DNA from: JBGLNJ01 sp034434835
GTDB taxonomy: Bacteria > Chloroflexota > Anaerolineae > Fen-1058
Direction of reading: 5' to 3'
NCBI GenBank assembly: GCA_034434835.1
Contig: DAOTXX010000076.1
Span: forward strand, 15,358 to 79,357
Length of the DNA stretch: 64,000 nucleotides
A model generated the notes under the pieces. That model searched no databases. It saw only the letters and a list, made by a program, of their open reading frames with translations, and was not told where the DNA came from. The position numbers and the translations under genes were made by a program. This document shows positions 1 to 10,321 of the stretch, one piece after another; the stretch's first letter is position 1; every line of letters begins with the position of its first letter.

Positions 1-1
1 G

Positions 2-1405
<1,404 letters not shown>

Positions 1406-1421
1406 ACCGTGATCTAGCAAA

Positions 1422-1458
1422 AACAGCCATGTTCCGCCAATCCCGGAACATGGCTGTT
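1422..1458 (+). terminator. 15-bp perfect hairpin after the binding-protein gene
   Basis: The arms at 1422-1436 and 1444-1458 are perfectly complementary, with a 7-nt loop. The hairpin lies 16 nt after the stop codon of the binding-protein gene. No T-tract follows on the + strand, so it may act as an mRNA-stabilising or attenuating hairpin. That would suit an operon in which binding protein is made in excess over permease. Confidence 0.6.
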
Positions 1459-1490
1459 GACGTATCTTCTCATAAAGTAGGGGAAACTTG

Positions 1491-1523
1491 AACCTTGCGA
1501 AGGTCGCACACCTTCGCAAGGTT
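1491..1523. repeat. Palindromic intergenic element (AACCTTGCGAAGGT type)
   Basis: The 14-bp arms 1491-1504 and 1510-1523 are perfectly complementary around a 5-nt loop. A degenerate relative sits at 36955-36982, so this is probably a dispersed hairpin element. Its position between genes argues against starting the next gene at the TTG at 1488. Confidence 0.6.
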
Positions 1524-1547
1524 CTCCCGCGAACCGGAGGTGCTGCG

Positions 1548-2552
1548 TTGAAAGGATACCGCAAGTATTTCCTTAACAAGCTGGGTTGGTTCTTGATCAC
1601 TTTTGTCTGCGCCTTCATACTGAATTTCATCCTGCCCCGCTTGATGCCGGGAGATCCTGTGGCCGCCATCATGTCAAGGCTTGCCCAGGGCATGAGCGAT
1701 GCGACCGGGGTCCAGGCGATTTATCAGCAATACGCGGACCTGTTTGCCATCAACAGACCCATGCACGAACAATTTTTCATATACCTGAGAAATGTGGCGC
1801 GAGGTGATTTTGGTTTCTCGATTAGCCAGTATCCCAGAACGGTGGCCGACGTTCTCAGATCTTCCATCTTGTGGACGATCGGTCTGCAGTTCCCGGCGAT
1901 CATCGTCGGTTGGCTGATCGGGAACACACTCGGCGCGTTGGCGGCTTATCTCAAAGGGGGCTTTGATAAAGTCCTCATGCCCGTCAGTATTCTTATCAGC
2001 AATTTCCCGGCTTTTGGCATGGCAACCATTATGCTAGTTATTTTTGGGGTCTGGCTAGAATGGTTTCCCACCTCGGGCGGATACGGGTTTGACCTGATTC
2101 CCAGCTTTACCCCGACATTTATCTGGTCTGTGATCGTGCATTATCAGTTGCCGTTCTGGTCCATCGTGTTGATCGCCATCGGCGGCCAGGCGATTGGCAT
2201 GCGCTCCATGTCCATCTATGAACTGAATGCGGACTATGTAAAATACAGTCGGTTCCTGGGAATCCCAGATCGAAAAATCGTCGGTTACGTATTTCGGAAT
2301 GCTATGCTTCCGCAGATAACCGGTTTGGCGTTATCCATCGGCACTATGGTCGGCGGCGCGCTGGTGGCGGAGATCATTTTCAGTTATCCGGGGCTTGGTT
2401 TCACGCTCTTGAATGGTGTTATGGGACAGGATTACCCGCTGATCTCAGCCTCCACATTGATCATCACACTGATGGTGCTGAGTGCGACTTTTATCATCGA
2501 AATCCTTTACGGCATCATTGACCCGCGCATCAAAGCGGCGCAGGCTGATTGA
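1548..2552 (+). CDS. ABC transporter permease, DppB/OppB type
   Basis: An inner-membrane permease of about 334 residues with the order typical of DppB: a first membrane helix near residues 10-30, a periplasmic segment containing the PRLMPGDPV motif, then a block of five membrane helices with the cytoplasmic EAA loop that contacts the ATPase. I place the start at the TTG at 1548 because GGAGG at 1536-1540 sits 7 nt upstream. An in-frame TTG at 1488 would put a 14-bp palindrome inside the coding sequence. The gene forms a transport operon with the flanking binding protein, second permease and ATPases. Substrate probably oligosaccharide, by context only. Confidence 0.9.
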   Translation: MKGYRKYFLNKLGWFLITFVCAFILNFILPRLMPGDPVAAIMSRLAQGMSDATGVQAIYQQYADLFAINRPMHEQFFIYLRNVARGDFGFSISQYPRTVADVLRSSILWTIGLQFPAIIVGWLIGNTLGALAAYLKGGFDKVLMPVSILISNFPAFGMATIMLVIFGVWLEWFPTSGGYGFDLIPSFTPTFIWSVIVHYQLPFWSIVLIAIGGQAIGMRSMSIYELNADYVKYSRFLGIPDRKIVGYVFRNAMLPQITGLALSIGTMVGGALVAEIIFSYPGLGFTLLNGVMGQDYPLISASTLIITLMVLSATFIIEILYGIIDPRIKAAQAD

Positions 2553-2602
2553 CGTTCATAGAGCGAATGTGTTCATAAGACGAACGAAGGAAAGATGCTG
2601 TT

Positions 2603-3853
2603 ATGAAACACACCATTCGCCAAGTTTTCCGCTCTGGCAAATTTGTCGTCGGTTTTTCCGTTTTTGCGGCAATTCTGTTGATCGCGCTCGTCTATCCGCT
2701 GATCATCACCGATCCGCCATTAGCCATCATCGGTCAGGGCACTTTTTTCCCGCCGGGGATCTATGTGAATGTTTACGACAGCATCGGTTCCCCCCGTTAT
2801 ATGCTTGAGTTGAATGATGCCGCTGCCAAACGCCTTGCCAGCAAGTTGAGCAAAGAGGATCGCCTTGCCATGAAGGATTGGCTTGTGGCATACGGGATAC
2901 CTGCAAGCGAGGTTGATATCAACAATACCAAGCAACTCCTGAATCTGTGGGGAAGCAAGTATGACCCCAAGGCGAACATTGCCGGGATGACCAATGCCAA
3001 GCGAAATTACTATGCTCGGCTCAACGACTCGCTCAAGGGACTATTGTCAACCGGGGGAGCGATCATTGCAGCCAAAAACGCGGAAACGGGTGCCTTGGAG
3101 GAAGCAAGTTCTGTCGCACAATCTGACTATGTGAATGTCAGCCAGGTGGCGAATGTACGGGTGTTGCCGCTGGGAACCGATAACTTTGGCAGGGATGTGC
3201 TGACGGAGCTAGTGGCGGCCATTCGCGTATCGCTGCTGATCGGTTTTGTCGCCGGGAGCATTGCAACCTTCATCGGTTTGACCCTGGGATTGCTGGCGGG
3301 ATATGTCGGCGGCCTGGTGGATGACATCATCATGTTCTTTACCAATCTCTTTACCGTCATCCCCGGCTTTGTGTTATTGATCTTGATTTCATTCAGCATT
3401 GGGCAGGAAAGACGCGGCGCTGTCACAATCGCCATCGTGATCGGGTTCACCTCCTGGGTATGGACGGCCAGGGCTGTGCGGGCGCAAGTGATTTCCCTGC
3501 GCAATCGCGACCATGTCAATCTGTCGAAACTATCCGGGCATTCGATTGCTTACATCATTCTCACCGATATTCTGCCTTACATCGCTTCTTATGTGGTGAT
3601 GGCGCTCATCCTGCAGATTTCCTCGGGTATTCTGGCAGAGGCCGGGTTATCCATCCTTGGATTGGGGCCGAGAACTACTGAGGTGCCAACTTTGGGTTTA
3701 ATGATGAACTGGGCGATGATCTACCAGGCGCAGATCCTGGGGAAATGGTGGGCGTACTTGCCCGTGATCGTAACCATCGCTCTGATTACATTCTCGATGA
3801 ATTTGATGAATACAGGTCTTGACCAGGTATTTAACCCGGCCTTGAGGGAGTAG
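2603..3853 (+). CDS. ABC transporter permease, DppC/OppC type, with large external insert
   Basis: The second permease of the importer, 416 residues, over 100 longer than a usual DppC of about 290-300. After the first membrane helix (residues about 15-36) there is an insert of about 140 residues, roughly 45-185, before the family motif PLGTDNFGRDV near residue 190. The remaining five helices and the EAA loop are normal. The insert should lie outside the membrane by topology, facing the binding protein. Enlarged DppC proteins of this kind occur, as I recall, in sugar-type members of the Opp/Dpp family, which fits the GH3 glucosidase downstream. The start ATG follows GAAGGAAAG. Confidence 0.88.
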   Translation: MKHTIRQVFRSGKFVVGFSVFAAILLIALVYPLIITDPPLAIIGQGTFFPPGIYVNVYDSIGSPRYMLELNDAAAKRLASKLSKEDRLAMKDWLVAYGIPASEVDINNTKQLLNLWGSKYDPKANIAGMTNAKRNYYARLNDSLKGLLSTGGAIIAAKNAETGALEEASSVAQSDYVNVSQVANVRVLPLGTDNFGRDVLTELVAAIRVSLLIGFVAGSIATFIGLTLGLLAGYVGGLVDDIIMFFTNLFTVIPGFVLLILISFSIGQERRGAVTIAIVIGFTSWVWTARAVRAQVISLRNRDHVNLSKLSGHSIAYIILTDILPYIASYVVMALILQISSGILAEAGLSILGLGPRTTEVPTLGLMMNWAMIYQAQILGKWWAYLPVIVTIALITFSMNLMNTGLDQVFNPALRE

Positions 3854-3862
3854 GTGATTGAT

Positions 3863-4888
3863 ATGGCAGAAGTAGTGCTAGAGGTCAAGGAACTGACAAC
3901 AAAATACGTCACCCGGTTTGGGGAAGATGTTTACGCGGTAGACCATGTTTCCCTGAAGGTCGAGGAAGGGAAATCGTTGGGCATTGCGGGAGAATCCGGC
4001 TGTGGCAAGTCAACGCTGGCGCTTAGCCTGATGGGATATTACTTTGCTCCGCTGCACTATATGAGTGGGGAGATCCTCATCAATGGACGCAATATCTCTG
4101 GGATGAACCCCGATGACATTCGTAAATCAATCTTGGGGACAGAGATTGCTTATATCCCCCAAGCCGCGATGAACGCGCTCAACCCCACCCAGAAAATCAT
4201 CAGTTTTGTTGAGGACGTGATGCAGGCCCACGGTCTTTACATCACCAAGAAAGACATTTATGACCGTGCCAGGCAGTTGTTTGAGAGGCTAGGACTTCCG
4301 GCGGAGGTGCTGCAAAAATACCCCGTTGAGCTTTCTGGCGGCATGAAACAGCGCACGGTGATCGCGGTATCTGTTATGCTTTTACCCAAAGTGTTGATTG
4401 CGGATGAGCCTTCCTCGGCGCTCGATGTCACTTCTCAAAAGATGGTCATCAAGATGCTCAAGACCTTGATTGAAAATGGCGTCATCAGTTCGCTGATATT
4501 CATCACGCATGAGCTTCCGCTGCTTTACAATGTCGTTGATGATATTATGGTCATGTACGCGGGACAGATTGTGGAGATGGGCACCGCAAAACAAGTTGTG
4601 TTTGATCCACTCCACCCTTATGCCAAAGGCCTCATGGGCTCGATCATCGTGCCTGAACAAGGTCTGCGGGATATCAAATTGACTGCCATTCCTGGGGTAC
4701 CGCCCAATCTTAAAAACCCACCGGCTGGCTGCCGGTTTGCCGAACGCTGCAAATACGTTCGGCCAGATTGCAAGGCGATTTCGGTCGGTCTTTACGGCGC
4801 GCCTGGCGGCCGCGCGTACCGCTGTATCTTGTCAGAAAAAGAATTGAGAGACGCTTATCTGAGGGAGGCCCGAAGAAATGCTGGATGA
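3863..4888 (+). CDS. ABC transporter ATP-binding protein, OppD/DppD type
   Basis: A cytoplasmic ATPase of 341 residues. Visible motifs are Walker A GESGCGKST, signature LSGGMKQR and Walker B VLIADEPSSALD, followed by the Opp/Dpp C-terminal domain with the cysteine set CRFAERCKYVRPDC. I prefer ATG 3863 over the GTG at 3854 because AGGTG at 3852-3856 is well spaced for the ATG, whereas the GTG abuts the permease stop. The gene is tightly packed with the permease upstream and overlaps the next ATPase by 11 nt, so the two ATPases are translationally coupled and probably act as a heterodimer. Confidence 0.92.
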   Translation: MAEVVLEVKELTTKYVTRFGEDVYAVDHVSLKVEEGKSLGIAGESGCGKSTLALSLMGYYFAPLHYMSGEILINGRNISGMNPDDIRKSILGTEIAYIPQAAMNALNPTQKIISFVEDVMQAHGLYITKKDIYDRARQLFERLGLPAEVLQKYPVELSGGMKQRTVIAVSVMLLPKVLIADEPSSALDVTSQKMVIKMLKTLIENGVISSLIFITHELPLLYNVVDDIMVMYAGQIVEMGTAKQVVFDPLHPYAKGLMGSIIVPEQGLRDIKLTAIPGVPPNLKNPPAGCRFAERCKYVRPDCKAISVGLYGAPGGRAYRCILSEKELRDAYLREARRNAG

Positions 4889-5690
4889 AAAAAAGGTGTG
4901 CCTCAGCGGATCAGGACTTACCAAGGTGTTTGGTTTTGGCCGCAAGAAAACGGTGGCTGTTGATCATGTGGATTTCAACTTCTACGAGGGCGAGGTTGTC
5001 TCGATCGTGGGCGAATCGGGCAGCGGAAAGACTACTTTGGCGAAGATGCTTTTGGGATTGATTAGCACCACTGAGGGCGAGATTTACTTCCAGGGGAAAA
5101 AGCGCGACATCAGTACTCAGAAGAAGAGACAGGAATACTGGAAAAACATTCAGGCGATCTTTCAGGATCCGTTCTCCTCATATAACATCTTTCGCAAGAT
5201 CGATTCTGTGCTGCTAGATTGCATTCGCATGCGAGGCGGTGGCAATCTTCCGCGCGCGAAAAAAGTAGAATTGATGGCCGAGGCGTGTGGCTTTGTCAAC
5301 CTAAAATTCGAGGAATTGACCAACAAGTATCCTTTTGAGCTTTCCGGCGGGCAGCAGCAGCGCTTGATGATTGCCCGTATCTTTCTGCTCAAGCCCAAGA
5401 TCCTGCTGGCTGATGAGCCGACCTCGATGATTGATGCCTGTTCACGCGCGACCATCCTGGATGAACTGATGCACTTGCGCAACGAAATTGGGATGACGAT
5501 TATTTTCATCACCCATGATATTGGCCTGGCGTACTATGTTTCCGATACGGTATACATCATGGAGCATGGGAAATTTGTTGAAAGCGGCCCGGCCGAGGAC
5601 GTGATTCTGCGTCCGAGAGCGGCTTACACCAAACGCCTGATCAGCGATGTTCCCAAGATCCATGAAGAATGGGATCTCTCAACTGTGTAA
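4878..5690 (+). CDS. ABC transporter ATP-binding protein, OppF/DppF type
   Basis: The second ATPase of the importer, 270 residues, with Walker A GESGSGKTT, signature LSGGQQQR and Walker B ILLADEPTSMID. It ends soon after the nucleotide-binding domain and lacks the cysteine-rich C-terminal extension seen in its partner, so it is short compared with the usual 320 residues or so of OppF. It overlaps the upstream ATPase gene by 11 nt. A decayed ATPase fragment lies directly downstream. Confidence 0.9.
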   Translation: MLDEKKVCLSGSGLTKVFGFGRKKTVAVDHVDFNFYEGEVVSIVGESGSGKTTLAKMLLGLISTTEGEIYFQGKKRDISTQKKRQEYWKNIQAIFQDPFSSYNIFRKIDSVLLDCIRMRGGGNLPRAKKVELMAEACGFVNLKFEELTNKYPFELSGGQQQRLMIARIFLLKPKILLADEPTSMIDACSRATILDELMHLRNEIGMTIIFITHDIGLAYYVSDTVYIMEHGKFVESGPAEDVILRPRAAYTKRLISDVPKIHEEWDLSTV

Positions 5691-5756
5691 TGCATTCCTC
5701 TTGAGTTTGGATCCGAGCGAAATAGCGTATATCCAAATTCAACCCTTTGGAAGGGC

Positions 5757-6131
5757 CTCTGCCTGGAGGGATACGCTGGCGCTCGGCTGGAGCAGGTTCG
5801 CCCGCGGCAAGCTCATGCCGGCGGACAGGTGACTGTCGAGGCGCCGGTGACCGGGCCCGCGCTGCTCATCGCGGACAAGTCGGCCAGCATGCTCGACGCC
5901 TCGCTGTGTGTGACCGTGCTCAACCTGCTGGCAGATCTCCGCAAGCGGCACAACATGAGCATCTTTTTCATGGCCCACGACCTGGGTCAGGCTTATTATG
6001 CGAGCGACCGGAGCCTGGTGATGTATCACGGCGGGCTGGTGGAGCAGGGGCCGGTGGAGAGGGTGCTGGCCGACGTACCCCGGCTGCATGGACGGGGCAG
6101 GTTCGACAGCTATCAACCTTCTGCTAGTTGA
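5757..6131 (+). pseudogene. Decayed OppF-like ABC ATPase fragment
   Basis: From a GTG at 5829 the frame reads as the C-terminal half of an OppF-type ATPase: a Walker B-like segment (ALLIADKSASMLD), the H-loop region (FFMAHDLGQAYY), then the usual GGLVEQGP tail. The Walker B glutamate is lysine. No Walker A or intact signature motif exists upstream, and the frame before 5829 only vaguely resembles the LSGGQ region. The fragment is visibly more GC-rich than the intact ATPase before it. It appears to be the relic of an extra ATPase gene of different origin. An unrelated frame of similar length on the same strand shows no protein-like pattern. Confidence 0.75.
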
Positions 6132-6158
6132 CAAAAACTCTGTACGAAAGGTAAAAAG

Positions 6159-8807
6159 ATGAACAAGAACATTGAAGCCTTGATTGCCCAAATGACCCTG
6201 GAGGAAAAAATCTCCCTGTTGGCGGGCGCGGATTTGTGGCACACCGTCCCTGTCGAGCGGCTAGGCATCCCCGCGATCAAAGTGACGGATGGCCCGATCG
6301 GCGCACGGGGGGCCGATTTCCAGGCCGGGGTGACTTCGGCCTGTTTCCCGTGCGGGACGGCGCTGGCCGCAACGTGGAACCTGGACCTAGTAGAGCGCGT
6401 CGGCAGGGCGTTGGCCGACGAGGTCAAGGCCAAAGGCGCGCACATTTTGCTGGCTCCGACGGTGAACATTCATCGCTCGCCTTTGGCAGGACGCAACTTT
6501 GAATGTTACTCCGAAGACCCCTATCTCACGGCCCGCATGGCCGTGGCTTATATCCAGGGGCTGCAAGGCGGGGGCGTCGGCGCGTGCATCAAGCATTTTG
6601 TCTGCAATGATTCCGAGTTCGAGCGCCGGTCCATTAGCTCTGAAGTGAGCGAGCGCGCACTGCGGGAAATCTATCTGCGCCCATTTCAGATCGCCATTCG
6701 AGAGGCCAGGCCCTGGGCTGTCATGTCATCCTACAATCGCATCAATGGCACGTATGCCAGCGAGAACGATTATACTCTGCTCGACATCCTGAAAGGCGAA
6801 TGGGGCTTTGACGGTCTGGTCATGTCCGACTGGTTTGGCACCTACAGCCCTCAGGCCGCTCGAGGCGGGCTGGATTTGGAAATGCCCGGCCCGGCGCGCT
6901 GGATGGGCGAGCACGCGCTGCGAGCTGTTCAGAGCGGCGCGCTGGGCCAAGACCGGCTCGACGACAAAGTGCGTCGTCTGCTGCGCACGATTGAACGGGC
7001 CGGCGCGTTCGAGCACCCTGACCTGCGACCTGAGCAAGCGATCGATCGGCCCGAACACCGCCGACTGGCGCGCGAGGCTGCCTCCGAAGCCATCGTCTTG
7101 CTCAAAAACGACCGCTCGATCTTGCCGCTCAGCCTGGACCGGTTCCGCTCCATCGCCGTGATCGGCGCGAGCGCGCAATGGGCATCGGTCCGGGGCGGGG
7201 GCAGCGTCCGAGTCACCCCGCACTATGTGGTCGCGCCATTGGACGCGATCAAGGGCAAGGCCGGCGATCGAGTCAAGTACGCCGTCGGCTGCGCCGTCCA
7301 CAAGCTGCCTCTGCCGTTCGACAAAAGTTGGTTGACCGGATCGATCACGCTGCAGTACTTTGCCAATCGAAACTTGGACGGCGAGCCGGTGCGCACAGAG
7401 ACGACCCACAGGTTGGAGCAGGTCTGGATCGGCAGCGTGTTGCCTCAAGTAGAGCCGGCCAACTTTTCTGCCCGCCTGACCGGCACATTCAAAGTGCCAG
7501 AAAGCGGGGCCTATGAACTGGGGCTATCGAGTGTCGGCTCAAGCCGATTGTTCGTTGATGACAAACTGATCGTCAACTTGTGGGACAGCACGCCCCAGGC
7601 GCACGAGCGTTCGAGGACCGGCGCGATCGAACTGGTGGCCGGTCGAGTCTATTCGATCCGGATCGAATATGCTTCGGCGACGGACTCTTCCTTCCAGCGT
7701 CTCTACGTGGGGTGCATGCCGCAGATACCGGCGGATTCGATCCAGCAGGCGGTTGATCTGGCCGCGCGCTCAGATGTGGCGATCGTATGTGCCGGGCTGA
7801 CCGACGAATGGGAAAGCGAAGGCTTTGACCGGCCCGATATGGAACTACCGGGCGATCAGACCCAGCTCATCGAGCGAGTCGCTGCGGCCAACCCCAACAC
7901 GATTGTAGTGCTCAACGTTGGCTCGCCTGTCAGCATGAATTGGCTGGACAAGGTGGCGGCGGTCGCGCAGGCGTGGTATCTGGGCCAGGAGACCGGCAAC
8001 GCTATCGCCGATGTGTTGTTCGGCGATGTCAATCCTTCCGGGAAATTGCCCACCACGTTCCCCAAGCGTCTGCAAGACAACCCTGCTTACCTCAACTATC
8101 CGGGTGAGAACGGCAAGGTCTATTACGGCGAAGGGCTGTTCGTCGGCTATCGTTACTATGACAAAAAGGACATTGCCCCGCTGTTCCCGTTTGGCTATGG
8201 CCTCTCCTACACGACGTTTGCCTATCGCAACCTCCGGCTGAGCACAAATGAACTTGAGCCGGGCGAGACGCTTGGCGTGAGCGTAGACGTTCAGAACACG
8301 GGCAAGCGAGCAGGCAAAGAGACCGTCCAGGTGTACCTCCGCGATGTCCAGTCGCGCCTGATGCGCCCTGACAAAGAGTTGAAAGCATTTGCCAAAATCG
8401 AGCTAGAACCGGGCGAGACCAAGACTGTCACACTCGCACTTGACCAGGAAGCTCTGTCCTACTATGACCCGGCCGTGAAGGGGTGGGTCGCCGAAGGTGG
8501 CGAATTCGAGGTGCTGGTCGGCAGCTCGTCGCGCGACATTCGCCTGACGGCGCGCTTTCACTACAAGGGCGAAGCGGCGCCTGGTTCAACGAAAACAGCG
8601 CGATTGCACATCGGTTTGCCGCTGGGAACACTGCTCGCCGATCCGGGAGGCAAAGCTGTGCTCAGCAAGCACCTCGGTGCACATCTCAATCATCCGATGA
8701 TTGGCATGGCGATGGAAATGTCGCTCGAACAAATCGCGTCGTTTGCTGCCGATGTGCTCACGCCCGAATTGCTCAAGACCATCAACGACGAATTGGCGCA
8801 AGTGTAA
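6159..8807 (+). CDS. Glycoside hydrolase family 3 beta-glucosidase with PA14 domain
   Basis: 882 residues. The N-terminal TIM barrel carries the KHF.CND motif and the catalytic nucleophile Asp224 in the VMSDWFG motif. The alpha/beta sandwich domain is interrupted at about residues 400-520 by a PA14 carbohydrate-binding insert (GTFKVPESGAYELGLSS, RLFVDDKLIVNLWD). A fibronectin type III-like domain follows near residues 690-770. An unusual C-terminal tail of about 70 residues comes after it. No signal peptide is seen, so the enzyme is probably cytoplasmic and hydrolyses imported glucosides. The ATG follows GAAAGG. It closes the importer operon, giving an uptake-and-hydrolysis unit for beta-linked oligosaccharides. 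Exact substrate unknown. Confidence 0.93.
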   Translation: MNKNIEALIAQMTLEEKISLLAGADLWHTVPVERLGIPAIKVTDGPIGARGADFQAGVTSACFPCGTALAATWNLDLVERVGRALADEVKAKGAHILLAPTVNIHRSPLAGRNFECYSEDPYLTARMAVAYIQGLQGGGVGACIKHFVCNDSEFERRSISSEVSERALREIYLRPFQIAIREARPWAVMSSYNRINGTYASENDYTLLDILKGEWGFDGLVMSDWFGTYSPQAARGGLDLEMPGPARWMGEHALRAVQSGALGQDRLDDKVRRLLRTIERAGAFEHPDLRPEQAIDRPEHRRLAREAASEAIVLLKNDRSILPLSLDRFRSIAVIGASAQWASVRGGGSVRVTPHYVVAPLDAIKGKAGDRVKYAVGCAVHKLPLPFDKSWLTGSITLQYFANRNLDGEPVRTETTHRLEQVWIGSVLPQVEPANFSARLTGTFKVPESGAYELGLSSVGSSRLFVDDKLIVNLWDSTPQAHERSRTGAIELVAGRVYSIRIEYASATDSSFQRLYVGCMPQIPADSIQQAVDLAARSDVAIVCAGLTDEWESEGFDRPDMELPGDQTQLIERVAAANPNTIVVLNVGSPVSMNWLDKVAAVAQAWYLGQETGNAIADVLFGDVNPSGKLPTTFPKRLQDNPAYLNYPGENGKVYYGEGLFVGYRYYDKKDIAPLFPFGYGLSYTTFAYRNLRLSTNELEPGETLGVSVDVQNTGKRAGKETVQVYLRDVQSRLMRPDKELKAFAKIELEPGETKTVTLALDQEALSYYDPAVKGWVAEGGEFEVLVGSSSRDIRLTARFHYKGEAAPGSTKTARLHIGLPLGTLLADPGGKAVLSKHLGAHLNHPMIGMAMEMSLEQIASFAADVLTPELLKTINDELAQV

Positions 8808-8834
8808 TCACACCGTTTCCCCGGTGGCGAAGGA

Positions 8835-8878
8835 CCAAAGACGAAGGACGAAGGACAAAATTCGTCCTTCGTCTTTGG
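8835..8878 (+). terminator. 18-bp perfect hairpin after the GH3 gene
   Basis: The arms 8835-8852 and 8861-8878 are perfectly complementary, with an 8-nt loop. The left arm is an imperfect GAAGGAC repeat. It lies 27 nt beyond the GH3 stop and is a likely terminator or mRNA-end hairpin, although no long T-run follows. Confidence 0.6.
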
Positions 8879-8959
8879 TTGTGATAGCAGCGCATTGCGT
8901 GCCCCCACTTTACCCCCTCCGGCTTCCCCGCTTCGCAGGGGGACGACCGGGGTGGGGGG

Positions 8960-9088
8960 CTGGGCAATTTTCTGGCGCCTCCTCTGGGCAACAGCCTGGC
9001 CGGAATAGCTCCGGGCTTGCCATTTATCTTCTGGGCAGCCCTAAGCCTGGTAGGTTTCCTGGGCCTCTGCGCGGTCAAAGAGGGTTGA
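8960..9088 (+). pseudogene. Possible 3' end remnant of a membrane transporter gene
   Basis: In the 326-nt gap between the GH3 and acyl-CoA dehydrogenase genes, one frame from 8960 to the TGA at 9086-9088 reads as about 42 residues typical of the last membrane helix of an MFS carrier: small and hydrophobic residues (PFIFWAALSLVGFLGLCAV) ending in KEG. No upstream part is present. I read it as the stub left by a deletion or recombination. It is short, so chance is possible. Confidence 0.4.
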
Positions 9089-9091
9089 AAC

Positions 9092-9124
9092 AACCTCCCG
9101 CAGGTTGCAAACCTACGGGAGGTT
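9092..9124. terminator. Palindrome between convergent genes
   Basis: The arms 9092-9106 and 9110-9124 (AACCTCCCGCAGGTT type, one mismatch) flank a 3-nt loop, and the palindrome ends 9 nt before the 3' end of the acyl-CoA dehydrogenase gene. It lies between a + strand and a - strand transcription unit and could serve both as terminator. It resembles other dispersed hairpins in this window. Confidence 0.55.
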
Positions 9125-9133
9125 GATATCTGC

Positions 9134-10273
9134 CTATCGCAGCAATTCATTGGCGATGACCAGGCGCTGAATTTGATTGGTGCCTTCATAGATCTGGTGC
9201 AGCTTGGCATCGCGCATGTATTTTTCCACCGCGTAATCCTTCATGTACCCATAGCCGCCGAATATCTGTACCGCATCCGTCGTGACCTGCATCGCGGTAT
9301 CGCCTGCAAAGCATTTGGCGATGGCCGATTCTTTGGTGTTGCGGCAACCCTGATCGTGCAGCCAGGCGGCCCGCCAGACCAGCAGTCGCGCAGCTTCGAC
9401 CTTCATCGCCATATCGGCCAGCATGAACTGGATGGCTTCTTGTTGGGCGATCGGCTTGCCGAATTGCTTGCGCTCCTTGGCATACGCCACGGCGGCCTCC
9501 AGGGCGGCGCGCGCGATGCCCACGGCCGCCGCGCCCACACCCGCCCGCGATTCATCCAAGGTCATCATGGCGATCTTGAAACCGTCCAGTCCCTCCCCGA
9601 GGCGGAAACGCGCCGGCACATGCACGTCCTGGAAGCAGACCTCGCGCGTGTCGGCAGCGCGCTGACCCATCTTGTCTTCCTTTTTGCCAAGCGAGACCCC
9701 GGGCGTCTGGGCTGGCACCATGAAGCAGGAAATCCCCTTGTGTCGCAGTTCAGGCTGTTCGCTCGCAAAGACCGAATACAGGCTCGCCACGCCGCCGTTG
9801 GTGATGAATTGTTTGGTGCCGTTGATGATGTATTCATCCCCCACACGCCTGGCCGTTGAGCGCATGGACGCCACATCCGAGCCGGCTTCCGCTTCGGTCA
9901 GGCAAAAGGCGGCTAGGTTGGGACCCGCGCAGTGCTTGGGCAAAAGCTCCTTTTTCAATTCCGGGCTGCCCGCGATCAGCAATGGGGTCAGGCCCAGGTT
10001 ATTCCCACCAAGATAAGACGCCACCCCGCCGCACGCGGCGGCGAGTTCCTCAGCGACGAGGCATCCCTCCAGGCTGCTCAGCCCGGCGCCGCCATATTCC
10101 TCCGGGACATGGCTATGGAGCAGCCCGACCTCGTAATACTTGTCCACAATCTCTTGGGAGAACCGCTGCTCGCGATCCAGTTCGGCGGCGACCAGCGCGA
10201 TCTCGCGCTGGGCGAACTTGCGCGCCAGGTCTCGCAGTCGTTGTTGCTCTTCGGTCAATGTAAAGTCAATCAT
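9134..10273 (-). CDS. Acyl-CoA dehydrogenase, short-chain type
   Basis: 379 residues, the usual length for a soluble four-electron-pair-type short-chain acyl-CoA dehydrogenase using FAD. Visible motifs are the flavin-binding FCLTEAEAGSD and the C-terminal YEGTNQIQR, whose Glu363 aligns with the catalytic base (Glu367 of butyryl-CoA dehydrogenase). I chose the ATG at 10273 because the protein then begins with the family-typical MIDFTLTEEQQ; the longer GTG start at 10315 adds an unlike tail. It is the last gene of a long - strand catabolic operon and would make enoyl-CoA for the crotonase encoded upstream. Electron acceptor probably ETF, which is not encoded here. Confidence 0.93.
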   Translation of the reverse strand: MIDFTLTEEQQRLRDLARKFAQREIALVAAELDREQRFSQEIVDKYYEVGLLHSHVPEEYGGAGLSSLEGCLVAEELAAACGGVASYLGGNNLGLTPLLIAGSPELKKELLPKHCAGPNLAAFCLTEAEAGSDVASMRSTARRVGDEYIINGTKQFITNGGVASLYSVFASEQPELRHKGISCFMVPAQTPGVSLGKKEDKMGQRAADTREVCFQDVHVPARFRLGEGLDGFKIAMMTLDESRAGVGAAAVGIARAALEAAVAYAKERKQFGKPIAQQEAIQFMLADMAMKVEAARLLVWRAAWLHDQGCRNTKESAIAKCFAGDTAMQVTTDAVQIFGGYGYMKDYAVEKYMRDAKLHQIYEGTNQIQRLVIANELLR

Positions 10274-10321
10274 GGTGTCCTTATCCTCAAATGGTTTTTG
10301 TGCGGTTCTGGACACTTGTTC

